A stretch of 56,761 nucleotides of DNA, from the NCBI GenBank assembly GCA_018652685.1, contig JABIBQ010000013.1, positions 1-56,761 of the forward strand, read 5' to 3'. This stretch comes from Candidatus Bathyarchaeota archaeon (lineage in GTDB: Archaea; Thermoproteota; Bathyarchaeia; TCS64). This document shows, one piece after another, positions 27,338 to 38,700 of this stretch (position 1 is the stretch's first letter; every line of letters begins with the position of its first letter). Both the position numbers and the translations under genes were made by a program. The notes beneath the pieces were generated by a model. The model ran no database searches. It was not told where the DNA came from and was given only the letters and a program-made list of their open reading frames with translations.

Positions 27338-28041
27338 AACTCTTTCTCCTCACTTTTTAAAAAAAGCCAGATAGAGAGCAGTAATAATGCCACACCGGGC
27401 ACACCAAACAGCATATAGCCGAACGAAATATCCCCGAGTATGAGCAACAATGCAGAGTTCAGTGGGCCACTGAGCACGTACAACAAAGACGCCCCCATTA
27501 CAGATCCTATCGCAAGGAGCACGCTCAACTGGGTCTGTTTCATGAAAACTGAGTCGAGTTGCAATTCGTTTACGCCTCTTTGCTTCAGACTCTCAAGGTC
27601 CTCTCGACTCCTTGAGATAAAGTAGAGCGAAAGATATCCTAGGAGCATAACGGTTCCACTGAAGAAGACGTATGAAGGATTTCTAGTAGGCACTAGTATC
27701 TGGGACTTTTTAATCAGGTTCATCCAGTTCAGCCCCGAGTGGCTCAGTACCTCCGGGGTGAGTAAGAGCAAGTTGATCTGATAGATATCTATGATGTCCT
27801 CGGGCTTACCCATGATGTAATCATAAACGATGACCAGAGCCACGATTAACGTCACCACCGCCGGGATAACAAGTGATACCTGCGAGGACGAGATGGTCAT
27901 GATACCGAATAGACGAAGGAGTTGACCTAGTCCACTAGCTATCGTGTGGTACAGCGACGAGCTCAGGAAACTGTTGACCGCCAGGTAGCTGCCCAGTATT
28001 GTCACCCCGGCCTCGTATGCCCGAACCACGTTCTTATTCAT
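27334..28041 (-). CDS. polytopic membrane protein of the MoxR-DUF58 operon
   Basis: 235 residues with about five hydrophobic segments (roughly 10-30, 52-75, 122-142, 170-192, 205-228). No family motif is seen. It overlaps the DUF58 gene by four bases (ATGA type), so it is translationally coupled to it. MoxR-DUF58 operons generally contain such membrane proteins, which are thought to be the targets or anchors of the AAA ATPase system. Function otherwise unknown. Confidence 0.7.
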   Translation of the reverse strand: MNKNVVRAYEAGVTILGSYLAVNSFLSSSLYHTIASGLGQLLRLFGIMTISSSQVSLVIPAVVTLIVALVIVYDYIMGKPEDIIDIYQINLLLLTPEVLSHSGLNWMNLIKKSQILVPTRNPSYVFFSGTVMLLGYLSLYFISRSREDLESLKQRGVNELQLDSVFMKQTQLSVLLAIGSVMGASLLYVLSGPLNSALLLILGDISFGYMLFGVPGVALLLLSIWLFLKSEEKEF

Positions 28042-29369
28042 CGCCGTTTCACCTGTGACAGTAGCACATCTGTTATTGTGGATTCGGAGGGGTTCCAGTT
28101 GACAGTGGTAATACCCAGCTGCCTGAATGCCGCCATCTGGGAGGTTTCCCTGTGTTCAAGTAGTTCAGCGGCGGTTCTGTCCCCTGGTTTGTTGATGGAC
28201 AGGCTGTAGCCAGAGACATTGATGAGCATAACGTTGGATAGTCCCCTGCTCCTTCTGCTATATTTCCTGAAATCCGTGATTCCTTTGGTGATCTCGTCTT
28301 TGTTCTTTTCGTGGACCCTGGTCACTACGACGAACAGGGGGTTTGTTCCGTATATGTGACGCTTCATCTGGTTCACGGCGTCGCTGAGGGAGCTGTTTGA
28401 GGCCTTTAGCTCGGTGCTCATGAGCGTTCTATGTATCTTGAATTGCTGCACCCTTCCAATTTCTGGGAACAGGAAAAGGTTCTCGCGTGAACTACGATTC
28501 TTGAGACTCTGCAGGCCGCTGTTGAAGAGGCATAGCCCAACCATGCACTGGCGGCTGAGATAGTACTCAGATAGGCCTAGCGTGGCCTGAACAGCGTACT
28601 CGAAGCTGTTTTTCAGGCTGGTACCTAGACCCAAGGAGGTTGATGTGTCCAGGAGGATGAATACCATTCGTTTCCCTTCTCGCTCGTACTCGTTTATCAC
28701 TGGCCTGCCGTGCATTCCCTTCCTGGCGGTTGCCTTCCAGTTGATCTGCCTATAGGAATCGCCGTGGGAGTACTCTCTGAGTTCCTTGAAGCTGGTTGTT
28801 GGCACTCCTATCTTGATCCTTGACTCCGCGGGCATCGGTATCTGGGAGAGAAGTTTCTGATTCCTCACCCTTCTGGCTGTCAGGATTCTTGGCTTCACTA
28901 TTAGCTCGGTGACCTCATCGAATTGCCCTAGTCTAGTTGGCTCAAGACCCAGTGAATGACATATTTCCCAGCGCGGGGCGCGTATCTGGTAGACCCCACG
29001 TTTCGTGCATTTGATCTTATATGACATCTGGATGACGCTGTTTTTCCGGTCAACCCAGAAGGTCTGGATATTGTTGCCCTCCAGTAATTCAAAGTGGGGA
29101 GGGATATCGCCACCCAGAGTCACGTTCCCGCTTCCAGCCTCGAATTCTACCCTGTAATCAAGGACCAGCTCGTCATCAACGTTCACTATGATGGATTCTG
29201 GGAGAGACTGGAGCATTGGTTCACTGGGCCCTTGGATGTTTGTGGAGACAATGGTAAAGATCAGTGGGATAAGTCCCAATCCAAGGAGAACGCTGTTACC
29301 CATTACCATGCCCGTTAGTATAAAGCCGAGGGCAGTGAGCGCGAGCTTCAGGGGGTCTCCTGTCAGCAA
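28038..29369 (-). CDS. DUF58 (von Willebrand A-like) membrane protein
   Basis: 443 residues. Two N-terminal membrane helices (about 6-40) precede a beta domain, the diagnostic DUF58 stretch FKELREYSHGDSYRQINWKA (about 190-210) and a VWA-like site FILLDTSTSLG (about 236-246) with the D-x-S-x-S metal motif. DUF58 proteins work with MoxR-type AAA ATPases; the pair is believed to act in assembly or metal insertion of other proteins, often with transglutaminase-like partners. It lies between MoxR (5 bases upstream) and a membrane protein. Confidence 0.9.
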   Translation of the reverse strand: MLTGDPLKLALTALGFILTGMVMGNSVLLGLGLIPLIFTIVSTNIQGPSEPMLQSLPESIIVNVDDELVLDYRVEFEAGSGNVTLGGDIPPHFELLEGNNIQTFWVDRKNSVIQMSYKIKCTKRGVYQIRAPRWEICHSLGLEPTRLGQFDEVTELIVKPRILTARRVRNQKLLSQIPMPAESRIKIGVPTTSFKELREYSHGDSYRQINWKATARKGMHGRPVINEYEREGKRMVFILLDTSTSLGLGTSLKNSFEYAVQATLGLSEYYLSRQCMVGLCLFNSGLQSLKNRSSRENLFLFPEIGRVQQFKIHRTLMSTELKASNSSLSDAVNQMKRHIYGTNPLFVVVTRVHEKNKDEITKGITDFRKYSRRSRGLSNVMLINVSGYSLSINKPGDRTAAELLEHRETSQMAAFRQLGITTVNWNPSESTITDVLLSQVKRR

Positions 29370-29374
29370 TTTGG

Positions 29375-30349
29375 TTACCTTCGTATGCTCTCTTTAGGGG
29401 CCTCTATCTGTTCAAGGATTTCCTCGACTATTCCTTGGGGCGTGATTTTGTCCTCAAGGGCGTACTCAAGCTTCATAATGATCCTGTGGGCGAGTGCGTT
29501 GACAGCGAAGAGTTTCACATCGTCTGGGATAACATAGTCCCTGCCGTTGAGTACGGCGTTTGCCTTTGATACTTTGTAGAGGCTCAGTCCTCCTCTGGGA
29601 CTTGCACCCACATCGACGTAGGGGCTCTCGCGGGTGGCTCTCACAATTCGTGAGATGTAGAGGTAAATCTGGTCGTCAACGTAGACGTCCTGTTCCACCA
29701 TCTCTTGGAGTTTCCTGAATCCACTGGTGGTGGTAACGCTCTGGACCTTTTCTGTTGGGTCGTCCTGGCCCCATTCCGACCGACGCTTCATAATGTTTGC
29801 CTCCAGTTCCTCCGTTGGGACGTACCCAGTTGATAGCTTTATGAGGAACCTGTCCAGCTGCGCCTCTGGAAGTGGGTAGGTTCCCTCCAACTCGATGGGG
29901 TTCTGAGTGGCGATGACAAAGAAAGGCTGTTCAAGAATGTGGGTTTCACCCTCTATCGTGACTTGCCGTTCCTCCATGCACTCCAGTAGGGCGGATTGTA
30001 CCTTCGGTGGTGACCGGTTGATCTCGTCAGCTAGCAGGATGTGTGTGAAGACGGGTCCCTTTTCAAGGCTGAACTCCCCCGTGTTCATCCTCCAGACCCT
30101 CGTTCCAGTGATATCAGCGGGCATCAGATCTGGTGTAAATTGCACCCGCCCCCAATCGCACCCTGTTGTCTTGGCGAATATTTTCGCTAGGAGGGTCTTT
30201 CCAAGACCTGGGTTGTCCTCAAACAAGATGTGTCCGTTTGCGAGGGCCGCTGCCAATACCTTCATCAACAGTCTCCTGTCGCCTACAAAGTACTGCTGGA
30301 TCGTGTCGAGGATCTGGTCAGTGATCTCCTTAACTTGATTGAGTTGCAT
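29375..30349 (-). CDS. MoxR-type AAA+ ATPase
   Basis: 324 residues. Walker A is EDNPGLGKT (44-52), Walker B HILLADEINR (about 103-112), followed by PPKVQSALLECMEERQVTIE, the sensor-1 strand FFVIATQNPIELEGTYPLPE and the AQLDRF segment. These are all standard for MoxR ATPases, chaperone-like enzymes for maturation of partner complexes. First gene of an operon with DUF58 and a membrane protein; a transglutaminase protein and a further membrane protein encoded at 34.6-39.5 kb on the same strand are probable partners. Confidence 0.95.
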   Translation of the reverse strand: MQLNQVKEITDQILDTIQQYFVGDRRLLMKVLAAALANGHILFEDNPGLGKTLLAKIFAKTTGCDWGRVQFTPDLMPADITGTRVWRMNTGEFSLEKGPVFTHILLADEINRSPPKVQSALLECMEERQVTIEGETHILEQPFFVIATQNPIELEGTYPLPEAQLDRFLIKLSTGYVPTEELEANIMKRRSEWGQDDPTEKVQSVTTTSGFRKLQEMVEQDVYVDDQIYLYISRIVRATRESPYVDVGASPRGGLSLYKVSKANAVLNGRDYVIPDDVKLFAVNALAHRIIMKLEYALEDKITPQGIVEEILEQIEAPKESIRR

Positions 30350-30883
30350 GGTTGGATCTCTTGATGTGTCTTTAGGTCAACGGGTTTTAACTGTATGGTG
30401 GGTTGTACTGGTTTTTTCGTTCATCTTCATACATTTTCAGTTTGAGTATCGAAGTTGAATTCGAGATAGTAAACGAGCAATATAGGATGGACACAATACG
30501 TTATTCGTTACAATCAACCCCTTCATTTTGTGATTATTTTTACTGATTTGTGGAACATGTGTATTCATTCTAAAAGTTCTATTCATGAAATGCATTAAAT
30601 TATACATAAAATGAGGGTTAGGAATAGAGAATCATCCTACATTTTCTTCATTGTTTTGTTTATTCTGGTATATTCTTCAATATAGTAAGAATAATGGATT
30701 ATCCAAATAGTACGTAACCATTATAACCTTCACTCTACCAGTAGTGGTTATAGAAACGGTAGCCACTACGTATGGGGTAGCTGAAGGGGGGGGGAAATAC
30801 TATTTGCTCAAATCAGTTGTCCGCACGCATCAATTACGGGCGAAAAGCTCCCTGTTTGTGGCTTACCATGGAAGTGTAGAAAA
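30350..30883. other. 534-base divergent spacer with a hairpin before nrdD
   Basis: Very AT-rich from 30420 to 30720. The only clear structure is a hairpin GTAGTGGT (30741-30748) with GCCACTAC (30762-30769), eight pairs including one G-U, about 115 bases before nrdD, followed by a run of nine G near 30787-30795. It may be a leader structure or a regulator site for the reductase operon. No gene and no known riboswitch recognised. Confidence 0.45.
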
Positions 30884-33004
30884 GTGAGATATGTAAGAAA
30901 GCGCGACGGCAAATTGGCCGAATTTGATAATTCGAGGATTGAGAACGCCATTGGGAAAGCTGCGAGGGCAGTGGGCGAAGGAAACGAGGAGATGGCGGCA
31001 GGAGTTACCCATCTAGTGATGGGGAAGCTTCTCGACAGGTTTGGGGATGACGGATGTCCCACGGTCGAGGAGATCCAGGACATTGTAGAGGAGACCATAA
31101 TCATGGCAGGATTTGCCAGGACTGCCAAGGCATACATCCTCTACAGGCAAAAGCAGATTGAGCTAAGGGAGCTGGCTGCTGGGCTTAGCTCAGATGACAT
31201 GATCGAAAGGTACCTGATGCTCGACGATTGGAAGATCAAGGAAAACAGCAACATGAGCTACAGCCTCCAGGGGCTCAACAACTACATATCAAGCAATGTG
31301 ATTTCCCGTTACTGGACAAACAGGATATACCCCCAGAACATTAGGGAGGCACACACCAGCGGGGCAATGCACATTCACGACCTAGCGGTTCTCGGCCCTT
31401 ATTGCGTGGGCTGGGACCTGCCTGACCTCTTGTTATCAGGTTTCAAGGGAGTAGAGGGCAAGATATCAAGCAAGCCCGCGAAGCACTTTAGGACAGCGTT
31501 AGGTCAGATAGTGAACTTTTTCTACACCCTTCAGGGAGAGGCTGCAGGAGCACAGGCGTTCAGCAACTTTGACACCTATCTCGCTCCTTTCATAAAGTAT
31601 GATAACCTCTCACAGGACGACGTCAATCAGGCGTTCCAGGAATTCCTGTTCAACATAAATGTCCCTACGAGGGTAGGGTTCCAGACTCCCTTCACAAACG
31701 TGACTATGGATATGAACGTGCCCAAGTTCCTCAGGAACGAGCCTGTGGTGCTCGGAGGAAAGTTCCATAATGACGACTACGGGGACTTCCAGGACGAGCT
31801 TGACATGTTCAACATTGGATTCGCCAATGCCATGAATGAGGGTGATGCCAATGGTAGAGTGTTCACGTTCCCAATTGCGACCTACAGTATCACCGATGAC
31901 TTTGACTGGGACTCACCTGTCTCTCAGAAGATCTTCGAGATGACCGCCAAGTATGGGACGCCCTATTTCAGCAACTTCCTGAACAGCGACATGAGTCCAG
32001 AGGACGTCAGGAGTATGTGCTGTAGGCTCAGGATTGACAACAGGGAGCTACGGAAAAGGGGAGGAGGGCTATTTGGTGCTAACCCACTTACGGGCAGCAT
32101 CGGAGTAGTTACACTGAATCTGCCACGTATCGGCTACACTGTGAAATCGGAGGACGCGTTCATGGAGCGGGTCTACGAACTGATGGATCTAAGCAAGGAT
32201 AGCCTTGAGATCAAGAGGAAGACCGTGGAGAAGCTGAGCGAGAACGGCCTGTACCCGTACAGCGCGTTCTACCTCAGGAACGTCAAAGAGGCATTCGGCT
32301 CCTACTGGAAGAATCATTTCAGCACCGTAGGGTTACTGGGTATGAACGAGGCCATAGTGAACCTCATGGGCTCAAACATCAACACACCGGAGGGGCTAGC
32401 TTTCGCAGAGAGGGTCCTCAAGGGTATGAGGGACAGGCTCAGCGACTACCAGGAGGAGACTGGAAACATCTACAACTTGGAGGCGACGCCCGCAGAGGGA
32501 ACCAGCTACAGGCTAGCAAGGATGGACAAGCAGAGATATGGCAGCATCAAGGTGGCCAACGAGGACAAGCTACGTCCAGGTGTGGAGCCCTTCTACACCA
32601 ACAGCAGCCATATGTCGGTAGACGAGTCATCGGATCTGTTTGATGTCCTGGAGCACCAGAACAACCTACAGCCACTGTACACAGGTGGGACCGTGTTCCA
32701 CACGTTCCTTGGCGAGAGGCTACACTCATGGAAGGCTGCGGCTAACTTGATCAAGAAGATGGCTGAGAACACCAACATGCCATACTTTACGCTGACCCCA
32801 ACGTTCAGCGTCTGCCCAACACATGGCTACATCACGGGAGAGGCATTTACATGCCCCACCTGTGCGTCAGAGTGCGAGGTATACAGTAGGGTGGTCGGGT
32901 ACATGAGGCCAGTGAAGCAGTGGAACGACGGGAAGCAGGCGGAGTTCAGTATTAGGTCGACCTTCGACGCGGCCGCGCCCGTCATTGAAGGGTATGACGA
33001 TTGA
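30884..33004 (+). CDS. nrdD: anaerobic (class III) ribonucleoside-triphosphate reductase
   Basis: 706 residues. An ATP-cone (about 1-90, MRYVRKRDGKLAEFDNSRIE) precedes the glycyl-radical domain with SGAMHIHDL, GGGLFGANPLTGSIGVVTLN and the zinc site near the end (CPTHG, then CPTC-x2-EC, about 645-665). The radical glycine is in VVGYMRP at about 672. It converts NTPs to dNTPs under anoxic conditions after activation by NrdG. A GTG at 30884 is used; no in-frame ATG lies close upstream. The stop overlaps the nrdG start by four bases. Presence indicates anaerobic growth. Confidence 0.95.
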   Translation: MRYVRKRDGKLAEFDNSRIENAIGKAARAVGEGNEEMAAGVTHLVMGKLLDRFGDDGCPTVEEIQDIVEETIIMAGFARTAKAYILYRQKQIELRELAAGLSSDDMIERYLMLDDWKIKENSNMSYSLQGLNNYISSNVISRYWTNRIYPQNIREAHTSGAMHIHDLAVLGPYCVGWDLPDLLLSGFKGVEGKISSKPAKHFRTALGQIVNFFYTLQGEAAGAQAFSNFDTYLAPFIKYDNLSQDDVNQAFQEFLFNINVPTRVGFQTPFTNVTMDMNVPKFLRNEPVVLGGKFHNDDYGDFQDELDMFNIGFANAMNEGDANGRVFTFPIATYSITDDFDWDSPVSQKIFEMTAKYGTPYFSNFLNSDMSPEDVRSMCCRLRIDNRELRKRGGGLFGANPLTGSIGVVTLNLPRIGYTVKSEDAFMERVYELMDLSKDSLEIKRKTVEKLSENGLYPYSAFYLRNVKEAFGSYWKNHFSTVGLLGMNEAIVNLMGSNINTPEGLAFAERVLKGMRDRLSDYQEETGNIYNLEATPAEGTSYRLARMDKQRYGSIKVANEDKLRPGVEPFYTNSSHMSVDESSDLFDVLEHQNNLQPLYTGGTVFHTFLGERLHSWKAAANLIKKMAENTNMPYFTLTPTFSVCPTHGYITGEAFTCPTCASECEVYSRVVGYMRPVKQWNDGKQAEFSIRSTFDAAAPVIEGYDD

Positions 33005-33678
33005 GGTTCGCAGGCTTCCAGAAGACTAGCCTCATAGACTACCCGGACAGGGTAGCTTCGGTTCTTTTTTCTGCAGGTTGTAACCTCAGGTGTCCGTATT
33101 GTCATAACGGTGACCTGGTGGAGGGTTACACGGGTCCATTTCATGAGGAAGTGGAAATCATCGAGATTCTTCTCAGTCGGAAACGTTACATTGATTCCGT
33201 CGTGGTATCGGGTGGGGAGCCTACCATGGACCCTGGGCTTCCAGCTTTCCTGGAAAAACTGAGAGAGCTTGGTTTCAACGTCAAGCTTGATACAAACGGG
33301 CTTAAACCGGACGCGTTGAGGGAGTGTCTTCCTTATCTGAGCTACGTCGCCATGGATGTCAAGACCTCAATTGAGAACTATCCTTCGCTTGGAACAGGGG
33401 ACACGTCCCAGATCTCTGAGAGCATCAAAATAATCATGGAAAGCGGGTTGGACTACGAGTTTCGCTGCACGGCTGTCCCAGGGATTGTTGAACTGGAGTC
33501 TGTCCGTAAAATGGGTGAGATGGTGCGCGGGGCAGAGATATTTGTGTTCCAACAGTACAAACCAGAGAAAACGCTGGATCCAACGTACAACGATATCATT
33601 CCTCACACGGAGGAGCAGATTAGGGAGTTCGCTGCGATCATGGAGAATTACGTCGAAAAAGTTCTGCTCCGAGTATAG
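33001..33678 (+). CDS. nrdG: anaerobic ribonucleotide reductase-activating radical-SAM protein
   Basis: 225 residues. Radical SAM cluster motif Cys27-x3-Cys31-x2-Cys34 (CNLRCPYC) and the SAM-binding GGEP motif in VVVSGGEPTMDPG identify the family; the opening AGFQKTSLIDYPDRVASVLF is typical of the archaeal NrdG-type/pyruvate-formate-lyase-activating group. It generates the glycyl radical on NrdD. Starts with TTG overlapping the nrdD stop, so the two are coupled. Confidence 0.93.
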   Translation: MRFAGFQKTSLIDYPDRVASVLFSAGCNLRCPYCHNGDLVEGYTGPFHEEVEIIEILLSRKRYIDSVVVSGGEPTMDPGLPAFLEKLRELGFNVKLDTNGLKPDALRECLPYLSYVAMDVKTSIENYPSLGTGDTSQISESIKIIMESGLDYEFRCTAVPGIVELESVRKMGEMVRGAEIFVFQQYKPEKTLDPTYNDIIPHTEEQIREFAAIMENYVEKVLLRV

Positions 33679-33720
33679 TAGCAAGGATATTCTTTTCTGT
33701 TGAGGCGTCAAGCCTTTATT

Positions 33721-34581
33721 ATGATTAGAAAACAGTTTTTTGGGTCAACAGGGCACAAGAGTAGCGCTACGTTATTCGGGGCTGCGGCTCTAGGTAATGT
33801 TACACAAGAGACTGCAGACGATGTGCTCAAGCTTCTGTTGGAACATGGTGTAAATCACATTGATACTGCCGCTAGTTACGGGGATAGTGAGCTGAGAATC
33901 GGTCCTTGGATGGAGGATCATAGGGACAAGTTTTTCCTTGCTACAAAGACTGGTGAGCGAACTTACTCTGCAGGTAAAAAAGAGTTCAGTAACTCGCTGG
34001 AGAGACTTCAGGTGAAAAATGTTGACTTGTTACAGCTTCATAACTTGGTTCATCCAGATGATTGGGACATGGCTATGGGTGCTGATGGGGTTTTGAGGGC
34101 GGCGGTCGAGGCGAGGGATCAGGGGTTATTGAAGTATATTGGGGTAACAGGGCATGGTTTGTTAGCTCCTACGATGCACAAGAGGAGCTTGGAACGGTTC
34201 GAGTTTGACTCGGTGCTGATGCCGTGGAATTACACTCTTTATATGAACACCAAGTATAGGCGGGATTTCGAGGAACTGGTAGGTATTTGCGTTGACAAGG
34301 GCGTGGCTGTGCAGACTATTAAATCGGTAACTAGAGGCCCCTGGGCGGAGAAACCAAGGACCAGAGGTACATGGTACGAGCCTCTGGAGGCTCAGGAGGA
34401 TCTTGATCTCGTGGTCTCTTGGATTATTGGGCAAGAAGGGATATTTCTGAACACAGCGGGTGATGTGAATATACTCCCAAGAATTCTTGATGCGGCCCGT
34501 CGGCATAGGGGGCGTCCCTCTGATTCACAGATGAAAGGGCTTGTAAAGGCAAGACGGATGACCAATCTCTTCGTTTCTTAA
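33721..34581 (+). CDS. aldo/keto reductase
   Basis: About 286 residues from ATG 33721 (a TTG at 33700 would add seven). A TIM-barrel reductase: the tetrad is visible as Asp and Tyr in [12 protein letters not shown], Lys in FLATKTGER and His in LLQLHNL. It is close to the archaeal/bacterial group annotated as 'aldo/keto reductase', which lacks the usual C-terminal ferredoxin domain here. Substrate unknown. It follows nrdG by 42 bases, so it may be co-transcribed, and converges with the membrane-protein gene, overlapping it by four bases. Confidence 0.85.
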   Translation: MIRKQFFGSTGHKSSATLFGAAALGNVTQETADDVLKLLLEHGVNHIDTAASYGDSELRIGPWMEDHRDKFFLATKTGERTYSAGKKEFSNSLERLQVKNVDLLQLHNLVHPDDWDMAMGADGVLRAAVEARDQGLLKYIGVTGHGLLAPTMHKRSLERFEFDSVLMPWNYTLYMNTKYRRDFEELVGICVDKGVAVQTIKSVTRGPWAEKPRTRGTWYEPLEAQEDLDLVVSWIIGQEGIFLNTAGDVNILPRILDAARRHRGRPSDSQMKGLVKARRMTNLFVS

Positions 34582-35777
34582 CTAGAAACAGTGGGGTCGA
34601 TACGGATCAACGAGAGAACGGTGTCCACTATCTGTTTCCTTCTCTGTTTGTCAAAACGTTTGTGTTGGGCTATCTGCCATGGGAATCCGATCCTCGGTGG
34701 TTTTGTGTCCTGATGGCCAATCAAGAGTCCGTTTATTTGGCTCACTTGATTCAAAGCCATTCCTGATTCGGTTAAGAGTACTGTTAGATGGGTGACGAGG
34801 TCATCCCTCAGACTATTATCAATGAATCCCTCGATTAACCTGGAGAGTAGCTCTAGCTGGGGGTCGCTGATGGTCTCTACTTGCTGGAAGTGTTTCCTCC
34901 ATGTTCCTGTCACGTCCTCGATAACTAGTGCGGTCTCCGCGTAACTCTTCAAGTTCTGGTAGCCGAGGTAGAATGTTCCGCATATTAGGAGCCATTCTGC
35001 TATCGTGATGAACTGAGGGTTGATGCCCGAGTACTTGAATAGGAAGTTTCGTACGAAGAAAATATAGAAAAAGAATGCAAAGTTAAGGAACATCACCTTT
35101 GAAATGTTCTCTCCGACGGTTTTACTCATGAATCGAAGGTAGCTATTTGGGTGGTTTGCACCAAGTCCGGTCAGGGTAAAGGCGCTGGTCAAAACCGTGC
35201 TTAATATGATTATATAATTGATTGGCTCGGCCAGTCCGGATTGGAGGATGGAGGTAAGCGAATCGGATAGCATAGTGCTTAGTGTAGCTGCTATGTTTGG
35301 GTACATGGCGAGCCATGTGTTGCTGCTTATGTATCCAACGAATAGGATGTAGATGCTTGTGATTATGGGCTCAAAGAGTTGATTGATGTCATTGAGGATT
35401 TCGATGACCAAGTTGTGGAGTACCGACAGTAGTGAGGTGTATATTAGGAACTCTGTGATGGGTCTTAGCCATAAAGGGAATGTAGACCAGTTGGAAAGTA
35501 GGTAAAGGAATCCGGTGATGCTTATGGTTCTGAGCCCGTTGGCAAGTGGAGTTATGATCTCTCCTACGAGAAGTTTCTCGATAACTAGTGCGATGTATCT
35601 GAAGACTAGAAGGACTGTTAGAGGCAGTCCAAGGAATGTCAGGTTTACTTGTTGGTCTATGCCTAGGAACGTGAGGGGTATGGTTGTGTGTTGGAGAACT
35701 AGGAACCAGACTGTGAGCAGGATGGATACCAAGTAGGCTATACTTGGGACTGCTAACTCCTTAACCGTCTTTTCCAT
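34578..35777 (-). CDS. polytopic membrane protein next to the transglutaminase gene
   Basis: 399 residues with about eight hydrophobic segments in the first 300 residues (e.g. [35 protein letters not shown]) and a soluble C-terminal part. No family recognised. Its start lies inside the end of the transglutaminase gene (17-base overlap), so it is translated with it. By analogy with bacterial MoxR-DUF58-transglutaminase clusters, it may anchor or assist the large surface protein. Confidence 0.72.
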   Translation of the reverse strand: MEKTVKELAVPSIAYLVSILLTVWFLVLQHTTIPLTFLGIDQQVNLTFLGLPLTVLLVFRYIALVIEKLLVGEIITPLANGLRTISITGFLYLLSNWSTFPLWLRPITEFLIYTSLLSVLHNLVIEILNDINQLFEPIITSIYILFVGYISSNTWLAMYPNIAATLSTMLSDSLTSILQSGLAEPINYIIILSTVLTSAFTLTGLGANHPNSYLRFMSKTVGENISKVMFLNFAFFFYIFFVRNFLFKYSGINPQFITIAEWLLICGTFYLGYQNLKSYAETALVIEDVTGTWRKHFQQVETISDPQLELLSRLIEGFIDNSLRDDLVTHLTVLLTESGMALNQVSQINGLLIGHQDTKPPRIGFPWQIAQHKRFDKQRRKQIVDTVLSLIRIDPTVSS

Positions 35778-38700
35778 CTATTGCCTCCTTGTATGTTCTC
35801 ATTGCCTTGAAGAACCGTGTGTATTGTTCGCGGTTGACTTCGTGTAGGCTATAGTTTGCTTCCTCGAATATGAACACGAGTTCCCGTAGTGGCTCGTGGC
35901 TGAGTTCTGGGGTTTCGTTACTGAGGTACAAATACAGTTCTCTGGCTGTGTAGTTGTCCTGGATTGATTGGAATCTTTCCCTAGCCTCCTGGAACCGGTT
36001 ATTGAATAGGCGGATGATCTCATCTCTGTATTCCACTATCTTGATGTCCAGATTTGTTCTGAGGCCTTCTTCTTCATGGAGAAGTTTCAATCTATGAATT
36101 CCTTTAACTACAAAGGTCTGGGTGTAGGTTATTTTGCCATTTGAGTCAGTCTTGGCGGATGTTAGCTCTGTCTCGTTGAGGAGGAGTGTGAGTGTTTCTC
36201 CGGTTGACGGTGTTTTCTCTTCATTGAGCATCAATCCATGGATAGTTATTGACTCGTTTATTCCCCATACGGCTGGTAGATCGGACTCGATGTTGGGAAG
36301 AATGATTCTTAACCGGTCTGATTGGACTTGGTTTACTAGCTCAATGTCCTCGATTTCGATCTTGTGGCTTTTCCTTTGATTCAAATAGTAGAATAGCCCG
36401 GCTAAGCCGCCTATCAGAAGTACTACAGCCGTTAGTTGGATTATTGGAAACTTGGTGTTTTTGATGACTGTTATTGATTTGTTTGCTGAGGAGGATAACA
36501 TGTATCCTTGACCAGGGTAGGATGCTTTCACGTTAATCGAGCCGGTTTTATCGGGGAGAGGTATCTTGATAACGGCTTTTCCATCTGAGTCGGTTACGGC
36601 AGTCTCTGTGAAGGTCTGGTTCTGGATGCTATATGAGAATTCTATTGGACTCTCTCCGAGAGGCTTCCTTGTGTCGTCGCTGAGGGAGACGGTGATATCA
36701 GTCTTTGTTCCGACTTGTCCCGAGTCTTGGGTCTGCATCGTTAGAGTGGTTCGTGCCTTGACTATCGCGTATGTTTCCAATGTCTCGTGATTACTTTGGA
36801 CTTCAAAAAGGAGAGGGGCCGTGCCCAATTCTGTGGAGTTTGATAGTGTCCTTTCGATGTAGAACTCTCCATATTCGTTGGATACGGAGACGGTGTGTTC
36901 GCCGAGAAGAGTCATTGATATGGACTCAGAGGACCCCGGTATGTCTTCGGCTCTTACTTGACCGCGTATGGTTGACCTTTCGCCTCTTACTAGTACGGTT
37001 TCTGGGGGTATGGCTATTTGTAATGGAATTGATCTTATTGTTACGGAGTTTTCTGCTCCATAGGTGTATTGGATTCCCTCCCAGCTGAGTGTTATGTTCA
37101 CGTTTCCGGGGTCTGATACAGTGTAGAATGTTATCTTACCTGATTCATCTGTTATCAGGGTATATTCTCCGTCGCCTATGGCTATGATACATAGTGCGTC
37201 GGTGATGGTTTGGTTGGTTTTGTTATCGACGAGTGTGGCGTTTACGGAGTACTGTCGCCCAGAAATGACTTTTTCAGGTGCTTTTATGATGAAATTGGTC
37301 TCACTGAATGCGGTAAGGGGTGGATCGCTCCAGGAGTCCATGTAGGTGTTATCACCGATGGTGTGGGCATCCACCATGTATTCGCCGTTTGGGAGGTTTG
37401 TGGGGAAAATACATGTGATGTTAAACTGTCCGTTTGTTACGATACCTTGACCGGATAGAACACCGGATTCGTCCTTGTCCCGTTTCAGGTAGATGAGAAC
37501 GTCTAGCCCTTCTACGCCTATTGCGTTCTCGTCAACAACAGTGCCTGTGACTGTGAACTCGCCTCCGACGGTGACTGTTGCATCTTGGTGGGTTATGTTT
37601 GTGAATGTGGGGGTTTTGCCTGTTGTTTTATTGATTTGTGGGCTCGTTGTGGGAGTGGCGTCGAATAGGAGCCAGCCTAAGTCATCAAATAGGACCTCGG
37701 TGTATGCGTGTGCTTGGAATGGGCTGACGTCTTGTACCTCGACATCGGGGTTCACCAAGTAGCCTGTGACTAGTCGGGATGGGATGTTTATTGATCTCGT
37801 CATCATGGTTAATGCGGATGCAAAATCGGTGCATATCCCGCCTTGCTCATGTAAAAGGAACCAAATTATTTGGTCCATATCCTCTGGAGCTGAGGCGGCG
37901 GTCAGGTTGTACGTGTATTCAGTTCTGAGGTATTCGGCAATGGCGTCGATTTTCGAGTAGTCGGATGATTTGTCTGCTGTTATCTGGGTTGTTAGGGTTT
38001 GTAGTTGGTCTTTGAGTGTTTCTTCTATCTGGAGATATGGGGTGGTTGTTTGGACTGTGGTGGTTTCAAGCGTCTTCTGTGATAATGTGTATTCGATACT
38101 GCTTATCTTGTAGGAGGTGGATATGGGAGCTTCCGATAGGAAGAGCTTGAAATCAGGATAATATGAGACATTTGCGTCAAGTTCTAGTTGGGTTGGGTTC
38201 TGAGGTCCTGGTATATAGCCTGTAATGGTTGATGATGGATCGATGATATAGCTATAACCGGTACTGGTTTCGTATTCTGTATGGGTCTCCTCTATCATTT
38301 GTCCCGTGTACTCTATTGGCAAGCTGACTGGCTGGTACCATGACCCGTTGTAGTACTCGCAAGTGCCGTCTCGGAGGTACTGTGAGCCGGTTTTCCCATA
38401 GATGCTGAATAATCGTTCTTGGGTGATGTTGAGGCGGGCATCTGGGTAAGTGAAGTTGAGGTTCACAAACATGTCTTCTATGTTAGTGAGGTTGAGTTCG
38501 GGTATCTCATTGATCATGTCTTGAATCTGGGCGCCTGGAGTTGCATCGAAGATTAGCCAGCCCAGATCATTGAAGGGGATCTCGGTGAAAGCGTGGCTCT
38601 GGATAGGATATACTAGCTGCTGGTCTGCGAGGGGATCTATGTAGTATCCTCCGACGAGTCTTGCGCTTATTCCTAGGCTTCTTGATAGCATCACTAGGGC

